The notes beneath the pieces were generated by a model. It was not told the DNA's origin. It saw only the letters and a program-made list of their open reading frames with translations, and did not search any database. 64,000 nucleotides of DNA from Diorhabda sublineata (Eukaryota > Arthropoda > Insecta > Coleoptera > Chrysomelidae), in contig NC_079478.1 of the NCBI RefSeq assembly GCF_026230105.1, forward strand, positions 28,597,653-28,661,652. The letters run 5' to 3'. Below, in pieces: positions 43,550 through 56,687 of the stretch (position 1 is its first letter; each line of letters begins with the position of its first letter). Made by a program: the position numbers and the translations under genes.

Positions 43550-44935
43550 CTATTTAATGTCAAGTATAAATACATACATACGTACTTAATTTTATAAGCG
43601 TCAATTTACAAACTTAAATCTATATCCACATAATTTTTATACATTTTAAAGAGACTTACATGGTTTTGAGAAAAAGTATTTTTATGTACACTAAAATTGT
43701 TAATAGTAATCGTCAAAAATGATTTGACCAATAATTCGATTTTTAAAAAAATTACACATATTTTACCAACAATAGCACAATATCAAATTTGTTTTCAATG
43801 TTTGCACTACATTGTAATTGATAATTTTTTCACTATCTTGTATAGAACTAAGATTTATATTTTTTTGATAATAATTGAGACATAAAACAGCTTTATCGTG
43901 GCCTTGTTCATTGGTTCAACTGATTTTTGTTATCTGCATAATAATAATAGAGTCAGTAGCACAAACCACCTATTTTATAGACGTTCCATATAGATGGACC
44001 AAGGTTGAATCATTTTTGTAATTCAAGTTCAGGGCCCTAGATGGATCTGTTAGCTTAATTATATATCAAGTTGGCTAACTTGAGACACAATTGGATAATT
44101 TAATATTGGTAGACATTGTGCAGTTTTTCTTGATGACTCATTATTGTTGTGTTTTGCTTGTGCTTTTCTGTTCTTTTGATTATGTATAGTGGTAGCTGAG
44201 GTTAATTTTTCAAAATGACTTCCAATAAAAGTTTATTTAGTATTTAGTATCTATTAATGTGATGTATTTGTTCCTAAATCCTCATAAGGACTTGAAATGT
44301 TTTAATAAATGGCTGCCGACTATAAACAATACTAAATCAACTACAAGATATGTATTATGAAGTTAAATTGCTAAATTTTAATAGAATTGGATATAATTAC
44401 ATAAGATGTAACAATTTTGTATGCAATATTTTATTTCAAAATAAATAGTTTCTTTTAAGTTTTATTTTTAACATTGTCCTAATTCATTTAAATATAGGTG
44501 ATCTGTTTGTTGTTAGTCGCCAGTATCCTCAGCTCGCTATTGGGCTATTGCTTCATGTAGTACATGTAAAATCAAATTTTTATAGGTGCTAATATGTATA
44601 TTAAGAGTATCAAAATGCGGAGTTTACATTGCCATTTTGAGTACCTAAGCAAGATACATATATCATACATAGGCAAGAAAAATACACATACACACTACAA
44701 ATATCCACATTATAATTGGCAATATACTTTGGCACATATCTGTACAGAAACATTTAACCGCTATTAACATTATTTTCATACATTAAATAAAAAGAATATT
44801 TTGAAAAATGAAGGTAAACAAAACATTCAGAAAAGTGAGGATTTTTAAGAAACGAATGGGTGATAGAATTCTAAAATTTTAAGGAAATGTCCTGCAGTAA
44901 TAACATAATTTTAATGGTGCAAGAATATTATGGAG
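43550..44935. other. AT-rich intergenic sequence
   Basis: No ORF or repeat that I can name. Confidence 0.5.
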
Positions 44936-44939
44936 TAGG

Positions 44940-46132
44940 ATAGAGCGGGGTCACTCGATTCGAATTTTCTTCATATCAATTAAAGTGTTTTCAAAGAAAT
45001 AATAAAAAAAAAAAATTTTAAATCAGTCGTTTATTTATTGGAACATATGTTGAAATAAAAAAACTTCAACAAATTCCTGGTTTACCATAATAAATTTACT
45101 TTATAAGGAACGCAGTTAAATGATTCATAAGACACCACAGGCGAGGTCTTTTGAACAACCCTACGAGATCACTAGAACCATTGGATTATTATACAAACTT
45201 TTATCACATTGAAACATATGAAATATTGAAACAAAAACATAACAAAATATTTGAGATTCCTCATAGTAACAAAAACATAACTAAACTTCGTATCGAAAAA
45301 AATATACTTAAATTGTTTAGTTACTGTCACAGTTCATGCAAACATAAAATGCACTGAAATCAGAAGTGCGCTTATCATGAAGACAATCTTGGCAACTAGT
45401 GTTCTATTTGTATTAAAATAGTGTTCAAACTTCTTCCAAGGAAATATAAGCATCACGGGAACTGAGATTCGGCCGCAATTACTGTTACATTAGTGTTACG
45501 TCCTCCTGACGTAACGGAACTAACAGTATGCTTATTTTACCAGGTTTCAAGACTGTTGGAACACCAGTTTCGTGGATGTTTCATATTCTGGAAGCTTGAT
45601 ACTTGCTCATAACTGTATCCAGCTTGTCATAAAACAAACCAAGTCCACGCACATCTGACGGACTTAAACCATAAAATATAATGTAGACTTTTCATATATT
45701 TTCTTGTTCAATTGAAAAAACTTGGCGTGTGTTTGTGTACTCCTTGAACACATGAGATTCAGGATCAACTTATAAACATACCTTGATAGCGTAGTTTTAT
45801 CTACTTTGTTATCTTTAGAAGTTTTGCGGATGCTTGAACAGTTAAGGATTTCATCTACAGCTTGTTTTATCGATTCTTCAGATTAGCACGTTCCATTGGA
45901 AATACTTTATTTATGAAACTAGGAACTAGTCAAAATGCACTTCCTTGATGACCGTATATTATTCCGATATAACGTGCTTTGACCCAAAACGAAGGCGACT
46001 AATGCAATATTAGCGTAGGCCTCACAACCCCCTGTTTTGTCTTATATCACCGCTCGTAGGTATCATACACCGTGTGCGAGATACTATAGGTGGAGCACCA
46101 GACTTCGCGGCTCAACAGACCCCGCTCTTCTT
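44940..46132 (-). mobile_element. Pogo/Tigger-like transposon, decayed
   Basis: AGAGCGGGGTC at 44943 is repeated in reverse near 46119-46130, marking the ends. The minus strand reads helix-turn-helix pieces (about 45900-45780) then FYDKLDTVMSKYQASRI and NIHETGVPTV (about 45690-45550), the NxDETG motif of pogo-type DDE transposases with Asp changed to His. The C-terminal half is unrecognisable. Confidence 0.7.
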
Positions 46133-46392
46133 TACACATACGTATAAAATTTGAAATTATCAATATCTGGATTCTCGAGTTTTATAATCGTAATATTTAT
46201 AAATATGCCATCAGAAACTACTATATATACATATTTTGGGAAAAAACTTTCTTATATATTACTTTTGAAGATAATATGTAAGTTCATTCTTTTATTTCAG
46301 TGAGATGAATGTTCAAACAATTGATATACTTTTCGGTTAGATATTTTAAACATTTTTCAGTCAGAATACTTTATACAGCTATTAACTATAAT

Positions 46393-46594
46393 CTAGTTGC
46401 AAACATGTTCTTCTTTTTTCGATCTACATACATCACACACTACATTACAGCACCAGATAAATCTACAATTGCATTTTTCTTCGACTTCTCTTACTCGAGT
46501 TTGATAGCCTCTGCCACAACAAAGGAGTCTACACCCGTCCATTCCGTGACTTGTTTTGTTGCATATTCTTCCGTGAGTACCCAAAATATTTAAT
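46393..46594 (-). CDS. Wnt16: Wnt16-like exon 6: Cys-rich C-terminus
   Basis: Completes Thr, then 66 codons and TAG. CNKTSHGMDGCRLLCCGRGY, KCNCRFIWCC and a final C-x-C pattern ending HVCN are the C-terminal Wnt subdomain. Confidence 0.95.
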
Positions 46595-49500
46595 CTAAAA
46601 AATAATTTGCTAACTTTATTTTTGATCTGTTTATTAAACTTTAAATGTCTTACGTTTCATTTTTCTCACAATAATCTGGCGAGTCGTCTAAAAAGACCAA
46701 ATCGGTCCTGATGGGTTTCTTCAAATCCGGACTTACTGCTTTCAATTTTTTCCGTCGCCTTTCGACAAACTTCACATGAGAAGCACCTTCATATCTTTGG
46801 AAAAGACCTTCTGCTACTGCTTTAAATGGAGGAAGTCGTCTCCAGCAAATCTGCATGCTGCAGGAGCCTGAAACTCCATGACATTTGCAAGTACGCTGCA
46901 TTCGTGATCGAACGCTCTACAAAAGTAAAATGATAATTATAATAATATAATCAAATGGACAAAAATTTTGTTCCCTAATGTTTTTCTTAATTTAAAAAAA
47001 ATTTATATCCAATTCCCTAAAACTATTTGACTTATTCTCGGCATACTTGGTGGGAAGTGGAGATTCTATACAAATGTTTTTGGCTAAGTACGATTGAGGC
47101 AAGTAGTTGTGGTGTAGTATTTGGCAAGTGATAATCAGCCATTGATCGTTGGATAGTTCCAAAAACGTTTAATTAATTTAATTTAGTAGTAACGTCGATA
47201 GTAGTAATGTAATGTGAACATCTCACAATATGAATCCCTAAACAAAAACATAAAAAAGGATTCTCTTTATTCAAGGATATCTCGCCTCCATAATGTGAAC
47301 AAAAGAAATATTTTGTATATATTCGCTGTTTATCCGTCGATATCTACCAACAAAATAAGTTATATAACTTTGAACAAAACCCAACTATTTACCAATGCTA
47401 TTAAGAGGTTCCAGAAGTACCTGGCCTGACCTAGAGATAGCGATAGTTGCTTGAAAAATACCACACAAATGATTAATCAAAACAATGAATTGAAAAGGGA
47501 GAACCGGCTCCAAAAAGGACAAAGATCGTTGCACCTGCAGACAAGATCATGGCGTCGGTTTTTTTTGGTTGAGCGTGGGATAATTTTAATTGACTAGTAA
47601 TTTTAGAAAGTCAAAAATTAACAACAAAGTTTTCACTCAAACCCGGGAAGAAGCTTATTTTATGAAATATAAATTTAAAAATATATCAAAAATACACGTT
47701 TATACACAAAACTAGAAAGTGAATTCCTCACACTTACTGGCCTACACAAGGTTCATGGGCCCTACCGTTACAATACTGGCCTCAGATTTTGAATTTGAGT
47801 ATGATTTTTGACGAAATAGGCAGGTTATATCTACGTATTCGTCAGAAAGTTTTCTAATATTGACCAATTAATAAATTTAAATGACATTTTTTGCCAAATT
47901 ATCTTTTAATGGTATAATTGGTCAATCGGAATTCCCCACATGAGGTGCTAAGATTGCGAAGCTCTCAGATTCATAATACAATTTTTTTTTAATCAGCAGG
48001 AAATAATCGGACTGTTAACTGTTAATACTGTTAATAATTTGATTAGGATGTTTATCGTCAATATTCAAGTAGAATTTTTTGAGTTGGCATTGTTGCGAGC
48101 CGTAATTTTTATAGGCTTTTGATCGTGTACGTGTAAACCACTATTAGTTCTATTAGTCAATCGACTAACCGGGGTCGATATATTGGAGTGATTAGTAATT
48201 TTTTTTGGTATTCAAACTAATCGCTTTGACAGGAGTTTTTGTCCAATTTTGAATCGTATTTCTTCCAAAGTCTCTTTTTATGACATCAATTTTCTAAATA
48301 ATCTGACATGACAAACGTTACCGCCGTTGTTTTCTATTGAAAATTTGCTTTAGTACACATTCTTGAGCAACTTTAGCAAGTCTTACTGAATACAGCCCTT
48401 CAGGAGTATTATCATTCCATAAATTTATCATTTTCGTTATTTCTACGGAACTTAATGCTGTTAAAGTTTTACAGGAATGTCGTATAGAATAGCGGGCATC
48501 TTGCGCTTGTTGGAATACACTAATAACTTCCATTTCTTTATAATATTTTTCTTGTAACAGCTTACTTGTTAGGTTCCACATGGTTTTGACCGTAGTTTCT
48601 TTAAACTCTGAATCATCTCATGTACACAGCCCAATCCTTTAAAATTAACGATAATTCTTTCGCCGCCCGATTTCCATCTAATTGATACTTTCTATCATTG
48701 GCCATAAATGCTTTCCACACATTTTTTACTGTGAACGGTATATTTTTGATATTTTTATGTTTGATTCTATAATATTCTATAACCAAAATCGTGTCATTTT
48801 GAAACATTAAATATTTTAAACTTGAAAATCGAAATGAATCGATATGTATACATGGCAAATTGATAAAGTTGAAACAGCCCATGAGATTTGTTATCAGTAT
48901 AATATTTTACTGATTGGTTGTCTTCAATCAGATTACTTCAAATTAATTGAAATCATTGGATTTTTACTGCAGCAAAAAATATCCACATTAATGTGTTGTT
49001 TGTTGCCCACCTCCCCTTCCAATATAAATTTTAATTAACAATATTTCATTATCGATTATGAAGTGTATCCAAAAGTGTTTATTGAGGATAGTAAATAGTT
49101 ATTTGGACTCTTAATAGAAATGAAAATAAAGGAAAATCCACATTCTTTGAAGAATTTTTAAGGTTATGATTACCAAATTATTTTTGACCACGTAAGTAGT
49201 TCAGATTTGGAATATTGTATGTTTCTCAACTACCCAAGTAAAGTTGAATAGTAAATTTTTTAACCCAGCATACTTTTTTATTTTGCTAAATTCATACCAT
49301 CTCCACTTGATATACGAGGGCTAAACAATAAGTAGTTTTCTGTTTACAGATGGAGGGTACTCCTTACCTCTACACTCCATATTAACGATATTATTTAATG
49401 TTGTTTGACATCGATGTTGAAAAATCGACGATAATAGAACATTCTTGGATTATATTAATGTTTTCACTCGACATTAAAGCTGCATCTTTTGATGTTTTGC

Positions 49501-52500
49501 AAAATACCTCTCGTAATACGTAAGTAGAATCGAATATTATTTATGCTATTGTGAACAATTGAAAATATATATCTAACGAATAACAGATATTTTATGATTC
49601 TATACATATTTGAATTTGTGATCTCTTTACTGCATATTTTTGATGAAACAATGTATTTGTCTCATTTTCCTCATAACTCGGAATTACAATTATAGAATTC
49701 CGGCAATCAAAAACAAATTTGAATACTTTTACTTATACTGACCCGTCTGCCTGCCTCATTATTATGGAGATTCATAAGTCCGATAGCGGTATTTGGATCT
49801 TCTCGGACATCCAGAAATTGTTTACTAAAGTTTTCGCCGTATCTTATATCGTCTGAACATCCGCCCCATTTGAACTTTTGTGTTTTTCTCTTCTTTATTT
49901 TAGTATCACAAGAACAGTATTCAGCTAATTCACCTTTCGAACAAGCTCGGGTGACTGCGTATGCGACGCTAGCTGCTGATATTGCTGATAAATATGCTGC
50001 CTCTCTACTTCCTGAAAAGATCAATTTATTTTTAAAGATTATGAAAAATATGAGTTTAGTTCGCGGATCAAATTCCGAATCGTTTTAGGGAGCAATCGCA
50101 TGCGCACTTTCAAATTTCAATTATCGTTTGCGGGTCGATGACTCCCTCTCCCGAAGGACAATTTTGAAAGTGCGTAAACTGATTCGGAATTTGACCAGCG
50201 AACAAAACTATTGTTTTAATAGTGATATTATTATTGAGTGAACTGGGATATGAATATAGGATATATGGTTTCAAATTTAATCAAAATGTATAGTAGAAAG
50301 TGCAAAGGATCCTTTTGGTTATGTGGGAAGTTTATATTTCCAAATGAGAGAAGACATCGTAGATTATCTAAAAACTGCAAATCTTTATTATTTTAATTTC
50401 TCTATTGTGAACCACGAAAAGCAGGTATAGTTCTTCTAATATCAATTGCAGATTATAAAGACTATATAAATAAGCTTGCCGAAAATAAATTTTGTTTGAT
50501 CTACCATAGGCCTAGATCCCTCATTTTATAAATTTTTATTTATGTTAAAGATATGTATATCTAATGCAAGAAAATATTCGTTAAAAGGCAATCGAATCAT
50601 TGGACGGCATTATATGAGTACGCCCTTATTTAGACAGATGCAACTTGGAAAAAATCATTATTATACTGAATATTGAATTATCAAACGTGTAAAATGAACC
50701 TGCCTGTAAGGGTATATCTCAAGAACGTTAAAACACAGGTATATGAAACATTATTCAAAGTTGACCTAATTTTATATGTGGAGTTAAATAATATGATCAA
50801 ATATAGAAACATGGTTTCGAGAAGATGGTTCCATCATTTTGAATTTAAGTCTAATAGAACTCCGAACGAGAAAAACTCACAGATGAGTAAATAACGACAC
50901 AGATATACTCAAGTATGTTCTTATTATGAGCATGTCGGTAAGTCAAAAACTTCAGGTTATAGGTCAGCAGTATTACCTCGGATTTAAAAATAGAATCTCT
51001 ACGAGAATGCAAGTGAAAATATCAATCTAATGTATCACAAGTAACATGCCATGGGTGAGTTTTTATAAATTTCACATAAAATACGTAATCAGCGATACCG
51101 AAAACCAAGTGAGAGATTTTACATCGATAACTTGAATTTTTTAGCTTTGGTCAGGTTTTTGAGATCTGGCCCCACTGTGCATCACCGTTTCTGGTGAAAT
51201 CCGTGTGTAATAACTGTGTTAACAATTATTATTTCTTAACACTGCCAAGTTTTAGACACTCAAAATACTAAAATTTCTTTCAATCGAACAATAAATGCAC
51301 GAAAGGGGAAAAGTACTTTATGATATTAATTAAATTTTTCAAATCATGAGATACAGTCAAACAACCAGCTGATAGAAAAGGTTAATATACACCCATGAGA
51401 GTTAACTAAATTAATTCTAATAATACTTACTGATTGTGACAACATTTCCAAAGGTGTTGTTCTTTTCAAGAAATGTAGTACAGTTCCATCGACTGAACAA
51501 AAATATATTTTGACATTCTTCTACAGCTAAGCGAGCTCCATTTCCTAATATCTAGAAAATAATTTATATGAATATTACGTACATATTTGAATAGTGATTA
51601 ATAAAATGAATCGTATGGGTTTCGGAATTGATTCTCGATGTCCAAATTATTTGATTTTTATGTGATAATTCATTCAATTAGCATATTTTAAAAATTGGAA
51701 TTCCGAACCAATTGATAGCTTTTGAATGCCTCACCGAAATCATAAAATTTCTATAAAGATCAATGAAGTTGACATTTGTTGGGTTCAACGTACCTAATAT
51801 ATAACTTTATGCGTAGTTTCTATATATGGTATAATCCACTTAATCAAATTTTGTGTAAATAATATTAGGATGGATAGAAGAAGGTTACAGATTTGAGCAA
51901 ATGGTTGCAAAAAATTTATTAACTTTCTTAATTTCATACGAATTATTTCCATGTGAAGACATCTTTTAGATTCTTTAAAATACTAGACAAGATTATGAAG
52001 CTCTGATAACTTAATCAAGAAGTAATTATAATGAAAAAACACAGCAAATTATTGTATTAGAAATAAAGTAAAAATCTAACAGAAGATTTGCGTTAATTCC
52101 CTTGAAAGTACTGCTTTTTATTGTAAAATTTGCAAACGTTGAATCCACTGAAAGTATTTCTGGCAAGGCTTCGTCTGCTCTGTGTTGTTGTGGCTATCTC
52201 CCTTATAAAGCCCTTTTTATTTTCGAGAAAAGAATAACCATAAATTGGATGGTGCTAAATCTGCTACATATGATGTGGAAAAAAATCTTCGCTGTTAATA
52301 CGAAGCAAAAATTACTTAGAGTAATGCTAGAGTAATTAACTCCTTTGTGATTATTTATAAAGGGTCAAAAGTGCATTTTGTGGGATACGTGATTTTCTAG
52401 ATCACGAAATGTTTTTTTTTCAGTACAAGATATATCGGGTGTTCCTCTGACCAGCATCGCATACCAAAATTCCCATCTATTCAACTCAATTAAAAAATGG

Positions 52501-55500
52501 ATAATATAAAAAAATGGATGGCCTGTTTTCTCTGGCGAGTACTTTTTATTGAAGTCTGTCGCCGGTGTTTTGAGACACTAACATTTTTACTCCCTGACCA
52601 TTCATCCTACGAAAATTGTATGCCGAAATGAAACTCACTTGCATAACAAATAAATTAATCCTCTTAACAGACGGCTGTCACATAAAAAAAGCGCTTTCTG
52701 TGATCTTAGATTTCACATGTTGATAATTTCGTGCTTACATTTTTAATTTCCTTTTGCCGTTTTCGTTTCCGATTATAAACCGTACATTTCATTATTACTT
52801 TTAAAAATTTTGATTCAGATTATATGTATAAAATGCATTTATAAACTTACAGTAATTTACATTTCAAGACCGTGAATTATTCTATTAAAGTACAAGTCTA
52901 GAGGCGACGAAAGAGCCGAACCCATAATTTCCAGATGAATACTTCAATGATATTTCACGGCCGTATATTGTACTATGTAAGAAAAAGTAGAAGGAATTTT
53001 TTGACGAGAGTTTTTGACCTAACAAAGCAATAAGACATTTATTTTCCATAATCATTTTTATTTTTCCACATATCGGCATCTTTTTTCTCTAAATAGGTGT
53101 AGTGAAAATCTTTCTTTTGCTAGTCAAAGTTAGGTTAGGAAACAGTAAAAAATTGTTGGGGATCAGATTTAATGTATACGATTAGTGGTCAACCAGATTG
53201 AAGTGTAATCCCAATAAACGGTCGGCATCATTTGTCTTTGCCTTTGTCGGTGAAGATTCGCCCTTTGCAATTCACTTATTTCACTGGTTTTTCTATCAGA
53301 AAGTGTTAGTATACAATTTTGGCCCAAATTGATCAGACCCGACTCCCAACGCGCGGATAGATTACACATGCATAATTCTTCAATCAGTACATGGCAAATG
53401 CATTCTTTTGATATGCCGACTACCTCTTCTATCCTTTAACCTTAATCGGACGGTCGTTCAGGACCATTTGGTGAATTTTTTAGATGATATCTCTTGTCGC
53501 AGTTTTGGGCGGCTCGAAGTAATTCTGAGACGGTCAGGCATACCTTAACTATCTTTTCCAAAAGAAAAATCATACAGTTTGAGCGACTATGTTGGATTCA
53601 TTTTGTTATACTGGAATTGGCTATTTCGTCCAATCCCTAACGTGTACATTGTATTTGTCGAGATATTTTTCGAAAGTGATACAAGTTCACACATTTTTAC
53701 AGTCTAGCAAGCGGCCTAGCTGAACAACCGCGAGAGGGAGGGGTAGTGGTTATAGATGCGCTGGCGCGGTTTCTCTTTTCTTGGGAATTTGGTGTTAATT
53801 GAGCCCTTCACGAGAGGACAACGCGCGTTTTATATTAAAATGGTGTATGTCTGCCTGTGGCCTACGATTTTTTTAATTTGCAGGTTTACTCTATTTTTAA
53901 CTAAAACTGCTCTATCTGGACTTATAGTTGTCCGATTATTCATAATACACTTGCCGATTCAAGATAACATTGACATAAATATTTCCCTGCCGTTGACTAG
54001 GCAATAACTGATTATTACATTGGTTGCGCAACACACTTAATAATAATCAGTAATGCTGCTTAAACTAGTGTTAATGTATTCGGTGGCTTAGCGTTGGCGG
54101 GAATACTGTTGTGAATGATATTACGTAGTTATTTTTTGATGTTCACTGGCTTTTTCTTTATTATTTTCCAAATTTGTGTTTCAAGAGGATTCCAAAGACA
54201 CCCAAGGAGTGTTAAGTGACGCAATTTCAGCTCCCAAAGTACCTACTGAAATCAATTTTTATGACGCTTGTTGTGTATCCTCAGATGGCACTAGGTAGTT
54301 ATACATACAGCCTAACAAAAATTAATATTAGTACTTTTGGAACTGGACATGTGTCACTCAACACCATTTGGTTGTTTTTGTTATCATACTGTTGGGAGTC
54401 AAAGCTTCTAGAGCCATCTTTGTCTGGTTATTGAAAACGTAGGCGGACATTCGATTCAGTATGTTCACATGTATGTGTGCAATCTAAATTTCATGTTTGT
54501 TTCGTATCTGTTTTTTTGTTTCCGGCTTTGAACCAATTAGTTAATTTGATTGTGAAACGCGTTCTTCACGAAAGTTTACTATGGACTGCTACCGCTTTTT
54601 TCGGAGATAAACGTCGAACTGATTAAGATAAAGACTCAAATTTCTTGAAGGTAAATACGTTGAGCTAATGCAGAACAATGAAAAAATCCATGTTGAGCTG
54701 TTTGAAACGACTTAGGCTGAGTTTGACAAGGCTTTCACACATAACATTGGGACCTGTCATGAATATGAGTTGAAATATCATCAAATGTCGAGTTGAATAC
54801 TTGATGTAACCTGCTCCGACTTTTATCTCTAATGAAGGTTTAGGCGAAATAAAGAATCAAGTTGTCTAAGCTCCAGTTAAGTCCATATAATGGTGATATT
54901 TCTCATTTGATTGCATTTTGGTCACAGGTTTTTAGTAAGACCAAGATAAAGGCGTTGTTGACGAAAACATGTTTCAAAACTTGTTTCAAGTGACAGCCGT
55001 AGGATCCAGAACAAATGAACTCATAGATAGTTTTTCCCCATCAGGTAAAAATAATCTTAAGGCTTTAGCAGCCTTTAAGGATCGTTTTGGTTGCTCGGAG
55101 TTATTGATTGACTACTATATTCGAGCTCTCTTACAGCTAGTAGTAAAGAAACGAGGTATGAAGCTGTGTGCGTTGTATGAACATCTACAGGGTATCTAGA
55201 AGCTTTGAAAACCGAGAAAAAGACGGGAGAGGCAGAGCTGGGAAAAATCGGGTATTCGATGGGAATTATCTAATAATTCAGGAATTTTCAGTTATCTAAT
55301 CGAAGCAATATATTGAACATTCCTCGTAACTGCACTCCTATTTATAAAATTAATATTCTCAAAAGAGATGCCAATAGTTTCTTCTGCAAACTCAAAAAAC
55401 TCCAAGATATCGATTTAGGGTATGCCGCAAGAGCGACTTTGAAAAAATGCATTGGAGTTAAAATAAGGGCATTTTGATCTTCCGCAAGGATTGTAGAAAC

Positions 55501-56687
55501 TGTTTGATGTATATAGTTTCCAAACTTTTGGAAAAATTCCCCTTTACATATAAATTAAATAAAGGAATAGATTTCTTTAATCCCAATAAGACTGACAACG
55601 ATCCATAACAATCCGTTCAACTGATGTCTGAGAATTTGACATTTTGTTGACTGCAGACAGATGCGACGCTCTCTAAATGAGATGAAAAACTATTCAAGAT
55701 GTGATAGAGTAGATAATTTTTGGATTGAAATTATCGAAAACAGTAGTCTAAAAAAGGTGGTGCAACTTCTTCTAATAATTTCTCACGAAAATGCGACAGC
55801 AGAGAGAAATTTTCCTGTTATAAAGATATTTTGGTTGAAAATTTAAAACAAGAAACACTTATAGGTCAGATTAATGTACGATTTTCCACAAAACATTGAA
55901 GGACTAAAGAATGTAGATATTTGAAAATCTATGATACTCACTATGAGGAATGCCTGCTTAAGATATAGCGCAGCTCAAAAAGACAAAAAAGCACAAGATT
56001 TGCTGAGAACTGCAAAAAAACTCGAAAAACAGAGAGAGAAACTGAAAATAAACAAAAAGACTTTAAGACTCTCAAAAACAGTTTGCAGCAATAGATCAAA
56101 AATTAGTTAAATTAAAAAAATAACTTGTTTTATTGTTGTTTTATTATAGTTGTATTTTCTAAAATATATATTCATTATGAATATTTAGTTAATTTATGAA
56201 ATTTCAACTGGAAAAATCAAATGAAATGAAATCCAACCTGAGAAAACCTGAAGAAAGACGGAAATTTGATTTTCAATTTTTACTAGACACCTTAAGAAAC
56301 ACAGGTCGCGTTATATAAATGTTTCCTATATTCACTTTTTATAGTAAATACGTCTCTGTCATATCAATTTTTCTGGATTATTTTTCTCCTTGGAGACCAT
56401 ATTGGTGTTTTACTTCTTTTAGTTATTTAGATCTGCGCTTTCTTTGCCTTCTTCTACCTCCTAATTTCCATCAACATAGTTTATATTTAATTAATTAGAT
56501 GTACGCTTTAGTTATTAAGTGACTGCAAATAATGTTTATTGTTGGACTTACCGGTAATATTTTGTCATATCTTGCACATAATTGTTTCTGTGGTTCTATA
56601 AAATAATCCAGCTTCATACAACGATCTGCATGCTCCGTTGGCGTTAGGTCCACGGAATTTGACATGATATTTGGTAATCCCAATTGC
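46393..56687 (-). CDS. Wnt16: Wnt ligand, Wnt16-like, five 3' exons (signal-peptide exon not found)
   Basis: The exons 56687-56552, 51551-51431, 50011-49743, 46916-46654 and 46594-46393 join in frame to about 329 residues ending at TAG. Family marks are all present: RWNCTTF, TRACSKGEL, WGGCSDDIRYG, NLHNNEAGRR, CKCHGVSGSCS (the Ser that carries palmitoleate), GTHGRICNKTS, CCGRGY and FIWCC. The FSKQFLD, NNEAGRR and CRFIWCC segments and the QLGLP start fit Wnt16 best by eye; WntA or another subfamily cannot be excluded. N-glycosylation sites include NCT, NNT, NET and NKT. The protein would be secreted and act on Frizzled receptors. The first exon listed needs two bases from an upstream exon (probably TG, making Trp), which I could not locate in 56.7-64 kb. 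Confidence 0.9.
46654..46916 (-). CDS. Wnt16: Wnt16-like exon 5: acylation site
   Basis: 87 codons plus two bases. It begins SVRSRMQRTCKCHGVSGSC and contains the acylated Ser, then a basic ERRRKKLK stretch and DLVFLDDSPDYCEKNE. The donor is GTAAGA; the following intron is only 58 bp. Confidence 0.95.
48318..48882 (-). pseudogene. Broken coding sequence of unknown family in a Wnt intron
   Basis: Two reverse-strand pieces, 48882-48613 (KNVWKAFMANDRKYQLDGN, KELSLILKDWAVYM) and 48605-48318 (TMWNLTSKLLQEKYYKEM, QQAQDARYSIRHSCKTLTALSS, INLWNDNTPEGLYSVRLAK), are adjacent and need only one frame change to join. Composition is protein-like and unlike the AT-rich surroundings. I do not recognise the family; it may be a processed pseudogene or an unnamed element. 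Confidence 0.5.
49743..50011 (-). CDS. Wnt16: Wnt16-like exon 4
   Basis: Two bases plus 89 codons, SREAAYLSAISAA to NNEAGRR. The joined codon gives Arg where most Wnts have Gly in the TIGSREAA motif, and ELAEYCSC has one extra residue (Tyr) before the Cys pair. Acceptor CTTTTCAG, donor GTCAGT. A fold-back MITE lies 48 bp upstream of the acceptor. Confidence 0.93.
50059..50203. mobile_element. Fold-back MITE, 145 bp
   Basis: GTTCGCGGATCAAATTCCG at the left and its reverse at the right end (GTTCGCTGGTCAAATTCCG) pair over ~55 bp, with GCGCACTTTCAAA inside. It lies in the Wnt intron, 48 bp from the acceptor of exon 4. Confidence 0.85.
51431..51551 (-). CDS. Wnt16: Wnt16-like exon 3
   Basis: 40 codons plus one base, ILGNGARLAVEEC to NVVTI, including the invariant RWNC and an NNT glycosylation site. 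At 121 nt it is too short to show as a free ORF. The acceptor is TTTTCTAG and the donor GTAAGT. Confidence 0.9.
51560..54590. other. Wnt intron sequence without a recognised element
   Basis: A short hairpin CGTGAT-TTTCTAG-ATCACG sits at about 52388-52407. Several 60-80 codon ORFs (52102-52335, 53756-54007, 54216-54434) show no family resemblance. Confidence 0.4.
54600..55200 (+). mobile_element. BEL/Pao retrotransposon gag fragment
   Basis: ELIDSFSPSGKNN, AAFKDRFG and SELLIDYYIRALLQLV (54969-55199) fit the DUF1759-type gag domain of BEL/Pao elements; decayed N-terminal coding lies upstream. No LTR, protease or pol was seen. It is antisense within the long Wnt intron. Confidence 0.7.
55380..56120 (+). 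mobile_element. hAT-like transposase C-terminal remnant
   Basis: LKKVVQLLLIISHENATAER (55750-55810), then, after frame changes, VENLKQETLIGQ and a Lys-rich helical tail. This resembles a repetitive insect transposase-like family; the hAT label is tentative. Confidence 0.5.
56552..56687 (-). CDS. Wnt16: Wnt16-like exon 2: mature N-terminus
   Basis: One base plus 45 codons, from QLGLPNIM through CMKLDYFIEPQKQLC to KILP. The acceptor is TTGTTACAG and the donor GTAAGT. The pattern C-x-K/N-L followed by Q-K-x-L-C matches the start of mature Wnt16. It is preceded on the reverse strand by at least 7 kb without a recognisable signal-peptide exon. Confidence 0.85.
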
